The notes beneath the pieces were generated by a model. That model was not told where the DNA came from and did no database searches. It saw only the letters and a list, made by a program, of their open reading frames with translations. A DNA stretch of 64,000 nucleotides from Cephalotrichum gorgonifer (lineage: Eukaryota; Ascomycota; Sordariomycetes; Microascales; Microascaceae): positions 217,924-281,923 of the forward strand of contig ONZQ02000014.1 of NCBI GenBank assembly GCA_900312665.1, in the 5' to 3' direction. Below are positions 1 through 12,352 of the stretch, one piece after another (within the stretch, counting starts at the first letter, position 1; each line of letters opens with the position of its first letter). Made by a program: the position numbers and the translations under genes.

Positions 1-44
1 CCCCCGGGTGTCTCTCCTCTCCCAACCCACTAACACACCAAAAG

Positions 45-489
45 TTACCTCGTCCCCGGCGGCTGGATCGAATTCGGCGACATCAGCCCCGTCCTCGACC
101 CGAGCTGCAGGTCCTCCGCCCCCTACCTGACCCGCTTCTTCTCCCTCCTGACCGACACCTTCTCCGCGCGTTACTCCTGGTCGCCCAACGTCACCGCCTC
201 CCTCCCCTCCCTCCTCTCCGCCGCCGGCTTCACCTCCATCTCCGTCCGCAGGGAGCGCCTCCCCCTCGGCCCCGCGGCCGGGGGTGAGCGGAGGGACAGG
301 GTCGTGGGCCTGTACATGCAGGTCATGATGGAGGCCATGGTGTGCGCCGTGATGGCCAGGAGACGAGACCTCGGCGTGGAGGAGGACGAGGCCACGGCCA
401 TCTCGGAGGGCGTAGCGAGGGAGGTAAGGGATCCGGCAGTGAGGGTGTGTCTGTGGTGGAATTCGATCTGGGCCCAGCGGCCTGCCTGA
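45..489 (+). CDS. LaeA-like SAM-dependent methyltransferase, C-terminal exon (5' part outside window)
   Basis: This is the last exon of a putative class I SAM-dependent methyltransferase of the LaeA-like fungal family. A branch-site-like CTAAC followed by AAAG at 41-44 marks the 3' splice site. The exon then reads YLVPGGWIEFGDI, the strand-4 'hydrophobic-PGGW-E' signature of these enzymes, continues with an 'AAGF' turn, and ends in a WAQRPA-type tail before TGA at 487-489. About 147 residues are visible. The SAM-binding GxGxG loop must lie to the left of the window. Family members act on secondary-metabolism regulators or on small molecules; the substrate here is unknown. The next gene, a Zn2Cys6 regulator, lies tail-to-tail with it about 300 bp away. 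Family assignment is fairly secure; function is inferred. Confidence 0.75.
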
Positions 490-794
490 AAGGGAAAGGA
501 GGGGGAAAAGGGGGGAAGGGGGTTGAGTTTACCTATTTAATGACTTATGATGTATTGATACCCAGCGAAGCGCATGAATAGATCTTTCTCCATGATCTTT
601 TTTCTCTCCCACGCCTAAGAGAGAAAAAAAAAAAGTAGTCTTAAGTAGATGGAAACCCTCGAACGACGGGTCTTTTGTTCCTTCCGATCGTTTCAGTTGC
701 TCCCCGTACCCCCAGGCCTCGAGGATATAGAACTTGCGTGTACCTTACACCTAGTTCCAACTCTTAGCTCATCCCGTCTGATAACGCCTGGCCC
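490..794. other. Intergenic, between two convergent gene ends
   Basis: This 305-bp stretch between two stop codons is AT-richer than the flanking exons and has an A-run near 627-638. It is probably the 3' UTRs of the methyltransferase and the regulator. I see no gene or RNA in it. Confidence 0.6.
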
Positions 795-3492
795 TCACCA
801 TCTCGAATACCCCCCCACCCCCGATCCAACGCCCGTGTTATCACCTTGCCAGATATAGCTCGAGTCCATGTCCGCATAATCCGTCCCATGCATCGGCCCG
901 GCGACACCATCGCCGTCCCCTCCTACCTGGTCCGGACTCCCCCCCATCATGAGGGTATCACCCGCAGCCATCTGTTCCATCGCCGGCACCATATACCCCC
1001 CCGCAACGCTCCCCCCTCCGTCATCACTAACACTAACACGCGATACGCCGTCCCCCCCGTCAGTCTCGACGCTCCTATCCCTCCGCCCCTTGTCCGCCTG
1101 CGCCCTCAACCCCACAATCCACCCTGGCTCCCTCACCGCCTTCCCCACCGACCTCAGTCCGGTGTCTCTCGCGTCCCACGCCTCGACTATCCGCGGCCCA
1201 AGGGCGTTGTGTATGGGGATATGCAGGTTATTCATGCTGCTGCCCCTCAGCTCGAAGTTCTCCGCCATGGCCACCCACGCCCTCTCCACCACGGGCCCCA
1301 CCGTCCTCCGCGTCAGCTCCCTGACGAGGAACATGTAGGCCGGCATGGGGAAGTGCATGTACGTGTACCACCTGTACGGCTTGAGCGTCTCGGCCGACTG
1401 GAGCACGTTGTCGTACTCGATCATTTGTATCGCCTCGTTGAAGCAAGACGCCCTTTCCACGTCGTTAAGCGGGTGCTGGTACTGGCTCGCCTCCGCGGGC
1501 CCCGGCGGAGGCCCCCCATTGCCGGGCTGAGCCCGGTTCCCCTGGTTCATGCGCACCAGGAAGGCAATTACGCGCATCTTGCACAGCGCCTGCTTCGCGA
1601 TGGTCAGCGTGAAGAAGTGGAGGGGGATTTTCTCGTCACAGTGCCGGAGGTACTGGCTCTCGATGTGCGCGCAGAACCCGTCTTGCGTGTAGCTTATGTC
1701 CGCCTGGTTCGCGATCCGAAACGTGGGTATTGGGCCCGGGTTAGCCGGCGTCGCCGCGCTACCCTTCTCATCCCCCACCCCCTTGATGGGCGTGTCCCTC
1801 TGCGAGTCACTCTTCACGGCGACCGAGATCTCTAACCTCGTGAGATAGAAGAGCAGTTCTGTTGCCCCCACGTGGGGCGTCGGTACCTCCTTTCCGTCGA
1901 CGTGGAGGTCCGTGTCGTTAATGTTGAGCGGTAGTCGGGTGTCGCCGCATGAGGAGATGGCAGTGACGGTGGAGCCTGTCATCTCCCCTATGCGGCCGTC
2001 GTACGAGACGATAGCCCACCAGAGGCGGCGCCGCTGCTCGACCTCGAAGGGAGAGTGGCCGAAGACGGCCGAGTCGCGGTGAAGGCCCATGTTCTGGCCG
2101 ACGCGCACCGCGATGGAGAGGAGGCAGAAGATCTGGCGGGGGTCCATGAACTGGCGTGCGGAGGTCTGTCGAGGGTGTTAGTAGACTGGGAACAAGTGGC
2201 GAACAGGGGGGGAGGGAGGGAGAGGGAGAGGGAGAGGGAGGTCTGGCGCCTGCTTACTAGGTACAGGAAGTAGGCTTGCAGGACGGAGATGTCGGTTGTT
2301 CGCATGAGTCCGGCATTGACGAGAGCCTGCTGCGTGGCTAGGTGGAACCTGTTCATGACCTGTGCCTTCGGCTCGCCAAACATGCTCTGCGCCTCGGCCT
2401 CCTCGAGGCTGATGACGGCGATGAGGTAGATGGAGAACATGAGGGCCTCGAGGCCCTTGGGCGTTCTCTCAAGACGCATCGAGGCCTCGAAGACTTTACC
2501 TTGGAGGGTGGGGACGTGTGTTATGCGTAGTAAAGGGTTGATGTTGGTGATGTAGACCTGCCAGAGCTGGATGATGTGACTGGCTGACGGGTGTAGGTGG
2601 GTGATGGGGATGTTGCGGGAGCCAACGATGAAAGGGAATCCGTCCTGATTCTCGTACATCTTATCGAATACGCGGTGTATGGCGGAGCCGTCGTGTTGGC
2701 CCTCATCGGATGGATCCTGGAAGAGCTCCTCGCTGGCGAGGAACTAGCTCCATGTTAGCAGCGGGGATGGGGTATAGAGTACGCGGAGACTCGCGAACTG
2801 GAACCGTAACGGGAACTCGAAGAGGCAATTAATAAAACTAACCTCGTTATGGTGTGCAAACCCTTTACGCGGTCTGCATCCGATCAAGTTAGCCTCCTAC
2901 TTCCCGTCGAGACCGGACGGATGGAAACTCACTTCTCGGGGTGCGATCTCCTCCCAGACCCAGCCGAGGGCGTCGAACTCGATCCCGGGCTCGTCTTCAG
3001 CCCCTCAAAGTCATTCTCCAATTCAGCAACATCATCAAGCCCACCTCCGTCCAGCGAATCCATGCTCCCAGCGCCCCCGCCGGGAAGGTCTGGCATGATG
3101 CTCTCGAACGAGATGTTATTCTCGGCCAGGATTCCCTCGTACTTCTTTAGCCGATCAATAAGATCCTTCTCCTGCAGCTTCTTCTTCCTCCTCCGCGGCG
3201 GCTGTGGCGGTACGACGCGGCACTCGACGCGGGCTTTGACGCAGTTGGCGCACGGCTTGTTCTTGTCACAGCGGACCTTGCGCTGCTGACACAGCACGCA
3301 CGAGGTGCCCCTCGTGAGCTTGACGGCCATGTCCGGGTGCTGCTGATACTGTTGGTGTTGAATCTGTGGCTGGTGCTGGGACAATATCTGACCCGAGGAG
3401 GGGTGCTCGCGTGTCGCTTGGCTGCCGCCTTCTAGGGATGGCCCGGGTCCGGTGAGCCTAACGGCGGGAAAGTGGGGTTGTTCTTCCGACAT
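795..3492 (-). CDS. Zn2Cys6 transcription factor with fungal-specific (MHR) domain
   Basis: This gene encodes a fungal binuclear-zinc-cluster transcription factor of about 801 aa in three exons: 3492-2933, 2732-2258 and 2165-795. The ATG at 3490-3492 is the only in-frame start before the zinc cluster. Cys65, 68, 75, 81, 84 and 91 give C-x2-C-x6-C-x5-C-x2-C-x6-C (CVLCQQRKVRC opens it). A basic linker (PPRRRKKK) and a short dimerisation-like helix follow. Exon 2 and early exon 3 form the fungal transcription-factor domain, including VRVGQNMGLHRD and RRRLWWAIVSYD. The C-terminus is low complexity, rich in Gly and Asp. Intron 1 is long (about 199 bp) and uses a GTGAGT donor; intron 2 (92 bp) contains a pyrimidine-rich microsatellite. 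The target pathway cannot be read from sequence. The gene diverges from the MFS exporter and could regulate it (inference). Confidence 0.88.
2209..2240. repeat. Purine microsatellite (GGGAGA-type) in TF intron 2
   Basis: Repeated GGGAG/GAGAGG units lie inside the second intron of the Zn2Cys6 gene. On the coding strand this is a polypyrimidine tract, compatible with intron function. Confidence 0.6.
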
Positions 3493-6400
3493 GGCTGTTT
3501 ATATGTATTCGCGGCTTAAGCCAGCTAGGCCGCGCCTATATCATCGGCCGCCGTGAATGCCGGGCGCCGGATGCCGAAACCGAGTGGGTATGGGTACGCG
3601 TCCTGCGGGGAGGCGTATAAGCCAGCGTACCAAGGTACCTTGTCTCCGTTGGTCAGTACGTAGGTTCGGATCCGAGATACATAGACGACAAGGCAGTATA
3701 TTGGATGGAATAGAATAGATTGAACAGTGGTAGCCGGTGGGGCCGGCCGTGGTGGGGGGAGTGCCGGTCGTAACACAAGTCTTCGCGGAAGGGCGTCTCC
3801 TGTTCCTTGCCCGTATGGAGCACAGGGACGGACTTAGGAATGCATGTACTCGTGGTCCCGAGGCCGTTGTGATAGTTCGGCCCCACTCCGAGACAAAAGA
3901 AAGGCCGTCTTCGAGCCCGGGACTATTAACTAACAAGGGTCCAGGGATAGCGTCCCGTTAAGCGATAGGGAGGGGGGTAGGCAGAATAACCGGGCAAGGG
4001 AGGGGGTAGAGAGCGGAAAGTGGGGGAGGGGGCTTGCGGTGTGCAACTTAGGGAAGTTGGATGTACGCCGTAGAGTGGCTGGTTGGCGTATGAGGCTAGG
4101 GAGGGACGAACAGGTACTGGCCTCGGAGGTGTCGTAGGGGTTGTCCGAAGAGCCCCCTCGCAGGATGAAGGGCCCGATGTAATACACGGAGTATATCTCG
4201 CCAGGTGCAAGCTACAGGTAATTGGATAGCGATTGGGATAAAGAGGGATTATTCAGCCGAGAGGGGACAGACCCTGAGCTGACATCTTGAACAGGGCGCG
4301 AAGAAGTGGCAGCTTTGCTTCTTTCTGCGAGGGGATCCTGGGAATGTGACAGGTCTCCAGAAACTAGGGCGACCAGAGCTCCGCGCCTCTTTCCTCGCCC
4401 CCGCTCCTCGGAATCCGTAGGGCAAGTGGCGCAAACAGGTCCACGAGAGCCGCTCCGTTCTTCAGGTTGTGGTCGGTCTATTAACTCCGCCTCTCCGTCT
4501 CAGCAGTCTAGGGCCGATCGCTAGTATGACCGCGGCCACCGGCTGACTGATTAAAACGAATATGACGGGCAGACCCGACACTTTGGTAAAGGGAGGATAT
4601 TGCAGATTGGATGGGAGGCGGCAGGACGAGAGGGTGAGAGGGGAGGGAGAGGGGAGGGGAGGGAACACCGCACAGAGAGAGAGAGGCAAAGGTCGCGTCT
4701 ATCTCACCTTCTTCAGTAATAATCTTCAGAGATAAAGTGCTAGTTTCGGGAATAGGAGGATTCTTCAGCAGGGTACTGTATTGACCTCAAGGATAAATGA
4801 GGGATTGTGCGAGCGAAAAATACAAGGACACGCACGGCTCGAGGTTTTGGGAAAGGCGGGAAGGAAGAAAGGGAGGAAGGTGCCGTTGCCAAATGGTCAA
4901 GGGTAGAGAGGAAGGACCGCGCACGCACGCACGGGCAGCCTCTCTTCCTCCCCCCCCCCCCCCCCATCGTTCCTGCTTTCCGGTTGCGCGCTATTAGTTA
5001 TTACCCGTCCCAATCTCTTCCCACCCCCAACTTTGACTCTCACCCCTCACATTCCACCTCCTTCCATTTCCCCCTTTCCCTTCTTCCACTCTGGTTTCCC
5101 GCTCACCCTGGGAAGACATGTTGGAACGGCCCCCTCACTATGTATGGGATGAGGTAAGGGGAGGGGAGACGGCAGAACCGGGCGAATTATCGAGGGCGAC
5201 AAGGGTGCCAAGACCCAGGCAGGCAGAACATTGACGGGACAAGCAAACAACTCGAAGCAAGATGGTGTTCACAAACAATTTTCAACCAAGGATCGGTGCC
5301 TTTCCAGGAGAAGTTCCTACCACGCCGCATTCTTGCGCGGATGCGGGAAGGGGGACGGAGAAGAAATGGAGGAGATGGAAATGGTCTGCATTTTCTGCTC
5401 CGTGTTCCATGTTCCGTGCTTATTGGATTCGAAAAGGGCATCGAACCACCATATATCTCTGTCCGTGTATGTATTCATCCTGAGTAATCAATCCGTACGA
5501 GCGCAGAGGAGGGTAGGTCGGGTAGGTCTGTCTTGGATGACCGACCTTCGGTCAAAATAGACTCATGCCCGGGTCCTGTGCCCCGCAGTGGGTTCAGATA
5601 ACGGGCAGGTCGCCCAGAACCCGCCGCCGATCTGCTCCAAGAACGAACATGTTTTCAGGCGGTACTTGTGGTTATGGTGGATGGTATTAGGACAGGTACG
5701 TACATACTAATACCTTCCCAGAAAAGCATTGCCGAGACGCGCACAGACCACCTGCCCATGGTGTCGGCGCCGGGGCCGAACCGCTCCGACATTGAGTCTC
5801 TCTCACCATTACATTGCTGCTGTCCAACATCAATTCGAATATCCGGGTGTGTGGGCAGACTCTTCCCCGTACTTATTTATATACGAGCACGCGTAGCAAG
5901 CGGAGCACACAGACTCCCAAGAGTCAGGAACAAGATGGGGCTGAGAGAATACGAGGTACCGCCCCACCCCAGCTTGTCGAAGGTGACACCAACTGAGCGA
6001 GCTGTCTGTCTCCCGCGCCGCGCACACACATGCAGGACGCACAAGGTCCGAAAACGGCTTAACCCGTCTGGACTTCCCCACGACAAGCCCGCCCCGGAAT
6101 CAGAACCCCGTACCCCCCCCACCCCCCCCCCTAAAACGACAAAAGTATCTCGCCTCCCATTCTGATTACCCGTTTTACGAGCATACAAATCCGTCCCCTA
6201 CTTGTCAATTTCATAATGACACCGGGCATCTCCGTATGTGTATTGCTTGTTTAGAAGACCGCTGCTGAGATATAGAAACGAAGCCTGACGCCATCGATGG
6301 TGTAAGTGAGCCGATGCGAATGAAGCGAAGCCACCCCGAAGACGTGCAGGAGCTCTCGAGCGTCCAATGGTTCTCGGATAGGCTCATGTCATGCGTCTTA

Positions 6401-7653
6401 CACGTTCATGATCCATAATCCGTGCTCCGTGACCCAAAACATGATCAACAACATATTTAGAACCATAGGCCTCGCACACTCTCGCCCAGGATCCAGCCGC
6501 CTCCCCAGCCCTGGAGCCAAGCCCAGTTACACATACCTACAAAGTCTCACTAGAGTCCTCCACGGAAGGAACTTCGCGCTGGTAGGGTTCTTATTCGGGA
6601 ACCCTAGCGTTACACTTTTGAACAACGGAGTCAGCCGGGCACGCCAGGTCCGGAGACGCCACGGGCCATGGACAAGGGTGCTTTCCTTGAAATGTTGCTG
6701 TGCTGTGCTCCCCGGACATTCTAAGCTCAGCCGTTCCACTCGTACATCTGGTCCCCTACTACCCTCTTCGGCCCGGGAATAGCCTTTACTTATAATTTTA
6801 ATTGATATTGAGACTTGGAATAAAGAGGCTGGTAGATGAGGAAATTCAACATAAAAAGAAAAGCAACTGTTAATCTAATGTCTACCACTTACATGGGCGG
6901 CCAAGCCAACCACCACCACGGTGACGGTGACGGCACTCTATCTATAGTCCCTTGACATAACACCACACACTCGTCCAGACATGTGGTTTTAGGCCTTCTC
7001 CGGTCAATCTTTTGTCTCGGCACCGAGACGTACTTGTACTAGAGACGGGGGATGGATCAAACATCCCTCTCTCTGCTGCCTTATCCTGCCTCTACTTGTA
7101 CACCATTACTTATACCATATTATCCAGTCCCCACGTCCGGGCTCTCTGACCGTACGCCTTACTTTTTCTCCCTCTCCCATCCCATTCTCTCTTTCTAGTC
7201 CGGTCCGTGCCTGATTATTTCTATCTCGGCTACATCATACCAGGCCGTGGAGCCCGCGTAGTCATACCACCCAGGCTCACCCCCCCCATAAGGTCCGGCG
7301 TGGCCCTTTGCTTGCTTGTGTCACGATCCCAGAAACTCAGCCTAGCTCTTACAAGTATATCCTCTTTTTTTTTCTTTCCGTTTCTCGAATCGTAGGATAT
7401 TATATTATATCCCACCTACAAGCAATGTAACCGTCATTTTCATCTCAAGCTCACCGTCGATCGCTATTTATATCGCCCCGGCCTCCACCGACGCGCCGAC
7501 GCCGACGCCGACGACCACACCTACCCCCCCTTCCCGGCCTGTCACCACGAGGTGCATGGGACCAAGATACCCCCCCCACCCCCCCCCCCCTTCCCCCACT
7601 CAACACGCCCTGTCGGTGTTTTCGGACGCCGATAAGCAAGCTGGCCAGCCAGG
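3493..7653. other. 4.2 kb shared upstream region between regulator and exporter
   Basis: No convincing gene was found on either strand; open frames are short, overlap one another and lack codon bias. The region contains C-runs near 4952-4966 and 7570-7590, and two copies of the dispersed motif TACTTGTAC (7031-7039 and 7093-7101). It separates the divergent regulator and MFS genes and therefore holds both promoters. An unrecognised non-coding RNA cannot be excluded. Confidence 0.5.
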
Positions 7654-10162
7654 ATGCCGCGCTCCCAATGGTACTATGAGCCGTACGCGCGAGATGACTC
7701 CCCCTCGCCGTCGCTCCCGCCGCTGCCGTCCCATCCAGATATTATCATGTTCCCCCCGCCGCCTAGACCGAGCGGCTCCGAGTTAAGTTTCGCACACACC
7801 ACTCCCCCGCCCATCTCACGGCCCCTCGACTTCCACCACCCCAACCGGCGTCGAAACTCCTCCCTGCAGTCCCAGGACATCTACGACTTCCCCCTGGGCG
7901 AAGACCTTTCTCAGGGAACCACGATCCGGGGGTCCCGCTCCATCCGCCCCGAGAGCCTCGACGTCACCATGGCCTCGTCAAACACACTCGGCCCGGACTT
8001 CTCGTCCCGCTCGGACCTCGAGCTCGCATCCCACGGCGCGGTTCCCGCCCGGCCGAAATCCTTCGCGCCCACCACCGTCACCGTCGGCACCCAGACTCCA
8101 TCTGATCCCGAGGAGCTGCCTCCCCCCGTCCCAAAGAAGGAACCGGTCGGGAGCAAGGGGCCGCCGCCGGGCGGGATGCCGCCGGGCGGAGACCCGGATA
8201 AGAACTTCAAGCCGAAGAGCCTGAGGTTCTGGCTCGTCATTGTCTCGAATTTCCTGGCCATCTTCCTCGTGGCGCTGGACCGGACCATCATCGCGACGGC
8301 GATACCGCGGATCACGGACGACTATAAGAGCCTGGACGACATCGGGTGGTATGGGTCAGCGTATATGCTCACGACGGCGGCGTCGCAGTTGTTGTTTGGG
8401 AGGATATTCAAGTTTTATGATATCAAGTGGTAGGGTTTCGTTTCCACGCCTTTCCCCTTTCCCTTTTCCCCTTTCAACTTCCCCCCTCCCCGTCACGAAC
8501 TTTTCTCTTAGTCGGACCACGATTCCTGGTAGTTATGGCGAGAGAGGTCACAACTGACGGCCGGATCCTAGGACGTACCTAGCCGTCATCGTCATCTTCG
8601 AAGTCGGTTCCGTCATTTGCGCCGCAGCACCCACGTCGGCCATGTTCATCACGGGTCGCGCCATCGCCGGCTTCGGGTCCGCTGGTATCTTCTCCGGGTC
8701 GATGATGGTAATGATCCCAATGATACCATTACGCAACAGGCCCATGTTTCAAGGTTCGTATAACCAAAAAAACATCCAAAACCTCACCGTACCCGCTAAC
8801 ACACACGTCTCCCACCAGCCATCTTCGGAATGGTCTTCGGCATGTCCTCCGTCATCGGGCCCCTCCTGGGAGGCGCCTTTACCGGAACCCTATCCTGGCG
8901 CTGGTGCTTCTGGATCAACCTCCCGATCGGCGGCGTCGCCCTCCTCTGCCTCATCTTCCTCCTCCACATCCCCCGCCGCCCCGCCGCCCCCGCGCCCCTG
9001 AAGACCCACTTCCTCCGCCTCGACCCGCTGGGCACCCTCTTCTTCCTCCCCTCCATCGTCGCCCTGCTCCTGGCGCTGCAGTGGGGCGGCGCAACCTACG
9101 CGTGGAACGACGCCCGCGTCGTGGCGCTCTTCGTCGTCTTCGGGGTCATGTTGGTGGGCTTCATCGCCGTGCAGGCGCTCATGCCCGAGACAGCGACCGT
9201 GCCGATGAGGATCATGCGGCAGAGGTCGATGCTCGCGGGCTTCTTCTTCCAGATCTTCCTCTCTGGCGCCATGATTCTGCCGATTTACTATGTGCCGCTC
9301 TGGTGTAAGTTGCTGCCACACACATCCCTCAGAAGCGCCGGACCCCAGCCCCAACCCCAACCCCAACCCCGATATATAAACTGACAAAAAATGCCCACCA
9401 AAAGTCCAAACCGTGCTCGGCACCGGCCCCGTCAAGTCCGGAATCTACACGATCCCCCTTGTCCTCTCCATCGTGGTCTCCTCCGTCATCTCCGGCGTCG
9501 GGACCCAGAGGCTGGGCTACTACGTCCCCTCCATGCTCCTCTGCGCGTCGATAATGGCCGTGGGCGAGGGCCTCCTCTCGACCTTCCTCCCTTCGACCCC
9601 GTCGGCCAAGTGGATCGCCTACCAGTTCCTCACGGGCTTCGGCCTCGGCTTCGGCATGCAGACCGTGGCCCTGGCCGTGCAGACCGTCTTCCCGCCCGAG
9701 GACGTCTCGACCGGCATCGCCATCAGCTTCTTCGCGCAGCAGCTGGGCGGGGCCATCTTCGTGTCCGTCGGCCAGTCCATGGTCAACAACCTGCTCGAGG
9801 CCAGGCTCGCCGCCGCAAACGTGCCCGGGTTCGGCAGCGGCGGCGCGGGGCCCGGCGGGGGACACTCGGTCACCGAGAGTGGCGCGACGGGCCTGCTCAT
9901 GAGCGTGCCTGTGAGGTTCCGCCCCACCGTCGTCGAGGCGTACAACTTTGCGTGCACGAGGGTGTTCTTGCTAGGCATGGGGCTCTCGATCCTAACGTTC
10001 GGCGCCGCGATGTGTATGGAGTGGAGGAGCATTAAGAAGGGACAGCCAGGTGGGCCAGGGGGACCAGGGGGGCCAGGGGGGCCTGGCAGCCCTAGCAGCT
10101 CTGATAGCCCGGAGGGCAAGAGTGGTCAGAGTTCGCCGAGGGAGAAGGTGAGCGGAACATGA
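7654..10162 (+). CDS. MFS drug/metabolite:H+ antiporter, DHA14 (14-helix) family
   Basis: This gene encodes a plasma- or vacuolar-membrane exporter of about 733 aa. The exons are 7654-8429, 8572-8753, 8819-9304 and 9405-10162, and every junction keeps frame. The N-terminal ~190 residues are a Pro/Ser-rich cytoplasmic extension. Transmembrane segments start near RFWLVIVSNFLAIFLVALD, followed by the family motif LDRTIIATAIPRI, then GWYGSAYMLT and the motif-C region FGMSSVIGPLLGG. WFQTVLGTGPVKSG after the third intron is typical of 14-helix transporters. The C-terminus ends in a GGP-repeat tail rich in Gly, Pro and Ser. Family members export toxins, antifungals or the host's own secondary metabolites; the substrate here is unknown. 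It diverges from the Zn2Cys6 gene across 4.2 kb, an arrangement seen for regulator/exporter pairs (inference). Confidence 0.9.
9347..9371. repeat. CCCCAA short tandem repeat in MFS intron 3
   Basis: About four CCCCAA units occur in the 100-bp third intron of the exporter gene. The repeat lies between coding exons, so it is a simple intronic microsatellite. Confidence 0.7.
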
Positions 10163-10649
10163 GTCGGGCGAGCCGAGGTTGGAAGAAGTTGTTTATTATG
10201 TTTTTCTTTTCTTTCGCTCCAACTCGGGAGGACAGGTAATAGATAATAGGTTGGGTAGAACGAGTTGGACACGGGGGCGGGAGTTGGTGGCTGAGACATA
10301 CATCATACACGTTGAGACGGGCGTTACGGGTTGGTTCGGTGGGAAGCGGTGTGGTAATGGTCATAATATCGTGTAAGATGGACATGTTGTACTTGTTCTA
10401 GAATCTGATATGTTTCGTGGGGACCGACTGCCTGTAAGAGAACTTCCGCGAGACCGGTCTTCCTTCTCTCTATTCAGGATGCAAGTAGTGAAAAGCGCTC
10501 TGACTGCAAAACAAGTCCTCTATATGTGGCTCATTCACAACTCACCATGTTTCCCCCCCNNNNNNNNNNNNNNNNNNNNCCGGTTCTCACACCATTTTCG
10601 CCCTTCACCTCATTCTCCTTCCCTTCCCCAGTAGTTCCCTAGCCTCAAC
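10163..10649. other. Convergent intergenic region with assembly gap
   Basis: This is the 3' flank of the exporter and of chorismate mutase. It contains a 20-N gap and no gene that I can support. Confidence 0.6.
10560..10579. other. Assembly gap (20 N)
   Basis: Twenty Ns follow a C-run. The true length is unknown because a round-number run of N is often a placeholder. It lies in intergenic DNA and breaks no gene called here. Confidence 0.99.
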
Positions 10650-11660
10650 TCATTCCAGCCGCTGCATCAGGTACTCGACCTCGACCTCCTTGGTCAAGGG
10701 AATCACAAAGTCCTCATACATGGCTACCACGGCGTCGACGTTAATCTTGGGTAGGCTCTCCGTGTCATTCATGGCTACGGGGTCCCTCCCGTAGCTCTCG
10801 GCCTTGGACCGCAGCCGCGCGAGAACCTGCTTCTCCACGGCAGCGTTCACAATGGCTGAGCCGATGCCGTCCCTGTCCCCGTCCTGGATCATCTTCGTGT
10901 ACTTGTCCTCCTCGTGCCGGAACTTGGACTCGGCTACGAACTTGCCAAAGTGTATCCGCCGCGAAATGGCCTGCAGGCAGGCGATGTCGCACGTGGCCGT
11001 CGACCCGTAGTTCTCGGCACTGGCGCCCCTGTCCCCGCGGCCGCCAAAGTCTGGACACACGGCGGGGAGGAACCTCTCAGTGTAGAAGGTCTTGATCTTG
11101 TCGTTGACCGTCACATCGTTGGGGTGCAGGATGTGCGGGTAGTCGACGGGCGGGAGGATGGCGGACTCGAGGGCGTCGGGGAAGAAGGGGTACTCGTCGG
11201 GGGACTCGTACCGGCGGATGCGGGACTGGATGCGCTCCTGCTCGCGGAGGTACCAGTCCATGAAGCTGAGGTTCGTGTCGGGGATGTTGATGGCACCAGG
11301 AGTGTAGATTGTCTTGTTTAGGGGGAACTGGACGCGTTCGATGAGGTGCATTATGATGGTGTCCTCAAGGCGGCTGGAGGGAGAGATGTCAGCGGGGTTG
11401 ATCTGGATAGAGTCTGGTCGGTCCCGCCATTGAGCTCTATGCCCTTTGCCTTTGAGGTCTTCATCGACCCTACCAGGCAAGGGGAACAGGGAGGGAATTG
11501 GTAGAATACTGGGGGGCGGGAGGAAGAAGTGCTGGCCGGTCCGGTCCGGTGTCCGGCGCGAGGAAGGGTGGATGATGATGATGCCTTACATCAACTGGGC
11601 CCGTATCCGTGCCAGGTCGAGGGCCTTGGTGGCATCTGAGAGATCAATGACTGAGTCCAT
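10650..11660 (-). CDS. ARO7: Chorismate mutase (AroQ, yeast Aro7 type)
   Basis: This enzyme converts chorismate to prephenate, the branch-point step to Phe and Tyr, in the cytosol. Exons 11660-11590 and 11373-10650 give 264 aa, the usual fungal length. The ATG at 11658-11660 gives MDSVIDLSDATKALDLARIR, and the intron (216 bp, donor GTAAGG) splits the codon before RLEDTIIMHLIERVQ, exactly where the family helix continues. Other family blocks are MDWYLREQERIQSRIRRYES, the DYPHILHP loop, RRIHFGKFVAESKF and the C-terminal VEVEYLMQRLE. The N-terminal helix Arg and the later Arg/Lys residues that form the active site in yeast appear present. In yeast the enzyme is activated by Trp and inhibited by Tyr; conservation here is expected but not proven. 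It diverges from MDV1. Confidence 0.96.
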
Positions 11661-12352
11661 CTTGTTCTTGGTGGTTACGGGAGGGTGCGGATGCGGCGAT
11701 GGAGGGAGGTGGCTATATAGGTTAGAATATAATACCATCCCGGAGCCAAATCGCGGAGGAGGGTAAGTTAATGAATGGTTGGAGGTTGGAAGGAGGGGTG
11801 ATATTTTTGGAGGGTCGTCGGTAACCACGCCTGTGAATGACGCATAGGCTCAGAGGGTCCGGTATTCGCAGCGCTGCAACTCCGGTCTCAGGCCGTCCAC
11901 CCTGCTGCACCTGTCATCGTCCGTGCTGAATGGCGGGGCATCCTCGTCGGAGTTTAGCAACCATGCCGTTGTCATCGCATTATGACCTCGCCTGGGCCCC
12001 ACTATTTCAGCCACAGTCTGTTGCACTGTCCGCTACCCACTATTAGCTTTCCACATGTTTTGTTGGTTGCCGGAACTCTCCGTGTCGATGTAAATATTGC
12101 TGATTGCTGATTGCTGTCTATCTTTGCGTCGGTACCACACCTCCGTCACAACTTGGGTTTCATTTCAACGCAGGTTGCCATACTCTCCCTCTTCAATCCC
12201 CCTCATCCCAACTTAAAACCTCCAATCTGGCTACGATCTTAGTCGACCTCCCTCTCTTCTCTTGAGACGCCGACAACGGACCTTGTCGGGCCTTGTTCGA
12301 CCTCTCATCCTTTCCTTTCCATTTTCGAGACCACGCGCGCGAGATCGACCAC
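11661..12352. other. Divergent promoter region ARO7 / MDV1
   Basis: This is 692 bp between two start codons. The last 190 bp before the MDV1 ATG are strongly CT-rich, as is usual for fungal core promoters. I see no ORF of note and no recognisable RNA. Confidence 0.55.

Noticed and set aside
846..1835. 329-codon open frame on the plus strand
   Set aside because: It is the antisense shadow of the GC-rich last exon of the Zn2Cys6 gene; the content is Arg/Pro/His-rich and matches no domain.
5668..6165. 165-codon frame in the regulator/exporter interval
   Set aside because: Low-complexity Pro/Thr/Arg content, no homology recognised, overlapped by equally long frames on the other strand.
9347..9371. 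CCCCAA repeats as telomere-like sequence
   Set aside because: Fungal telomeres use TTAGGG, and the repeat lies in an intron between coding exons; it is a simple microsatellite.
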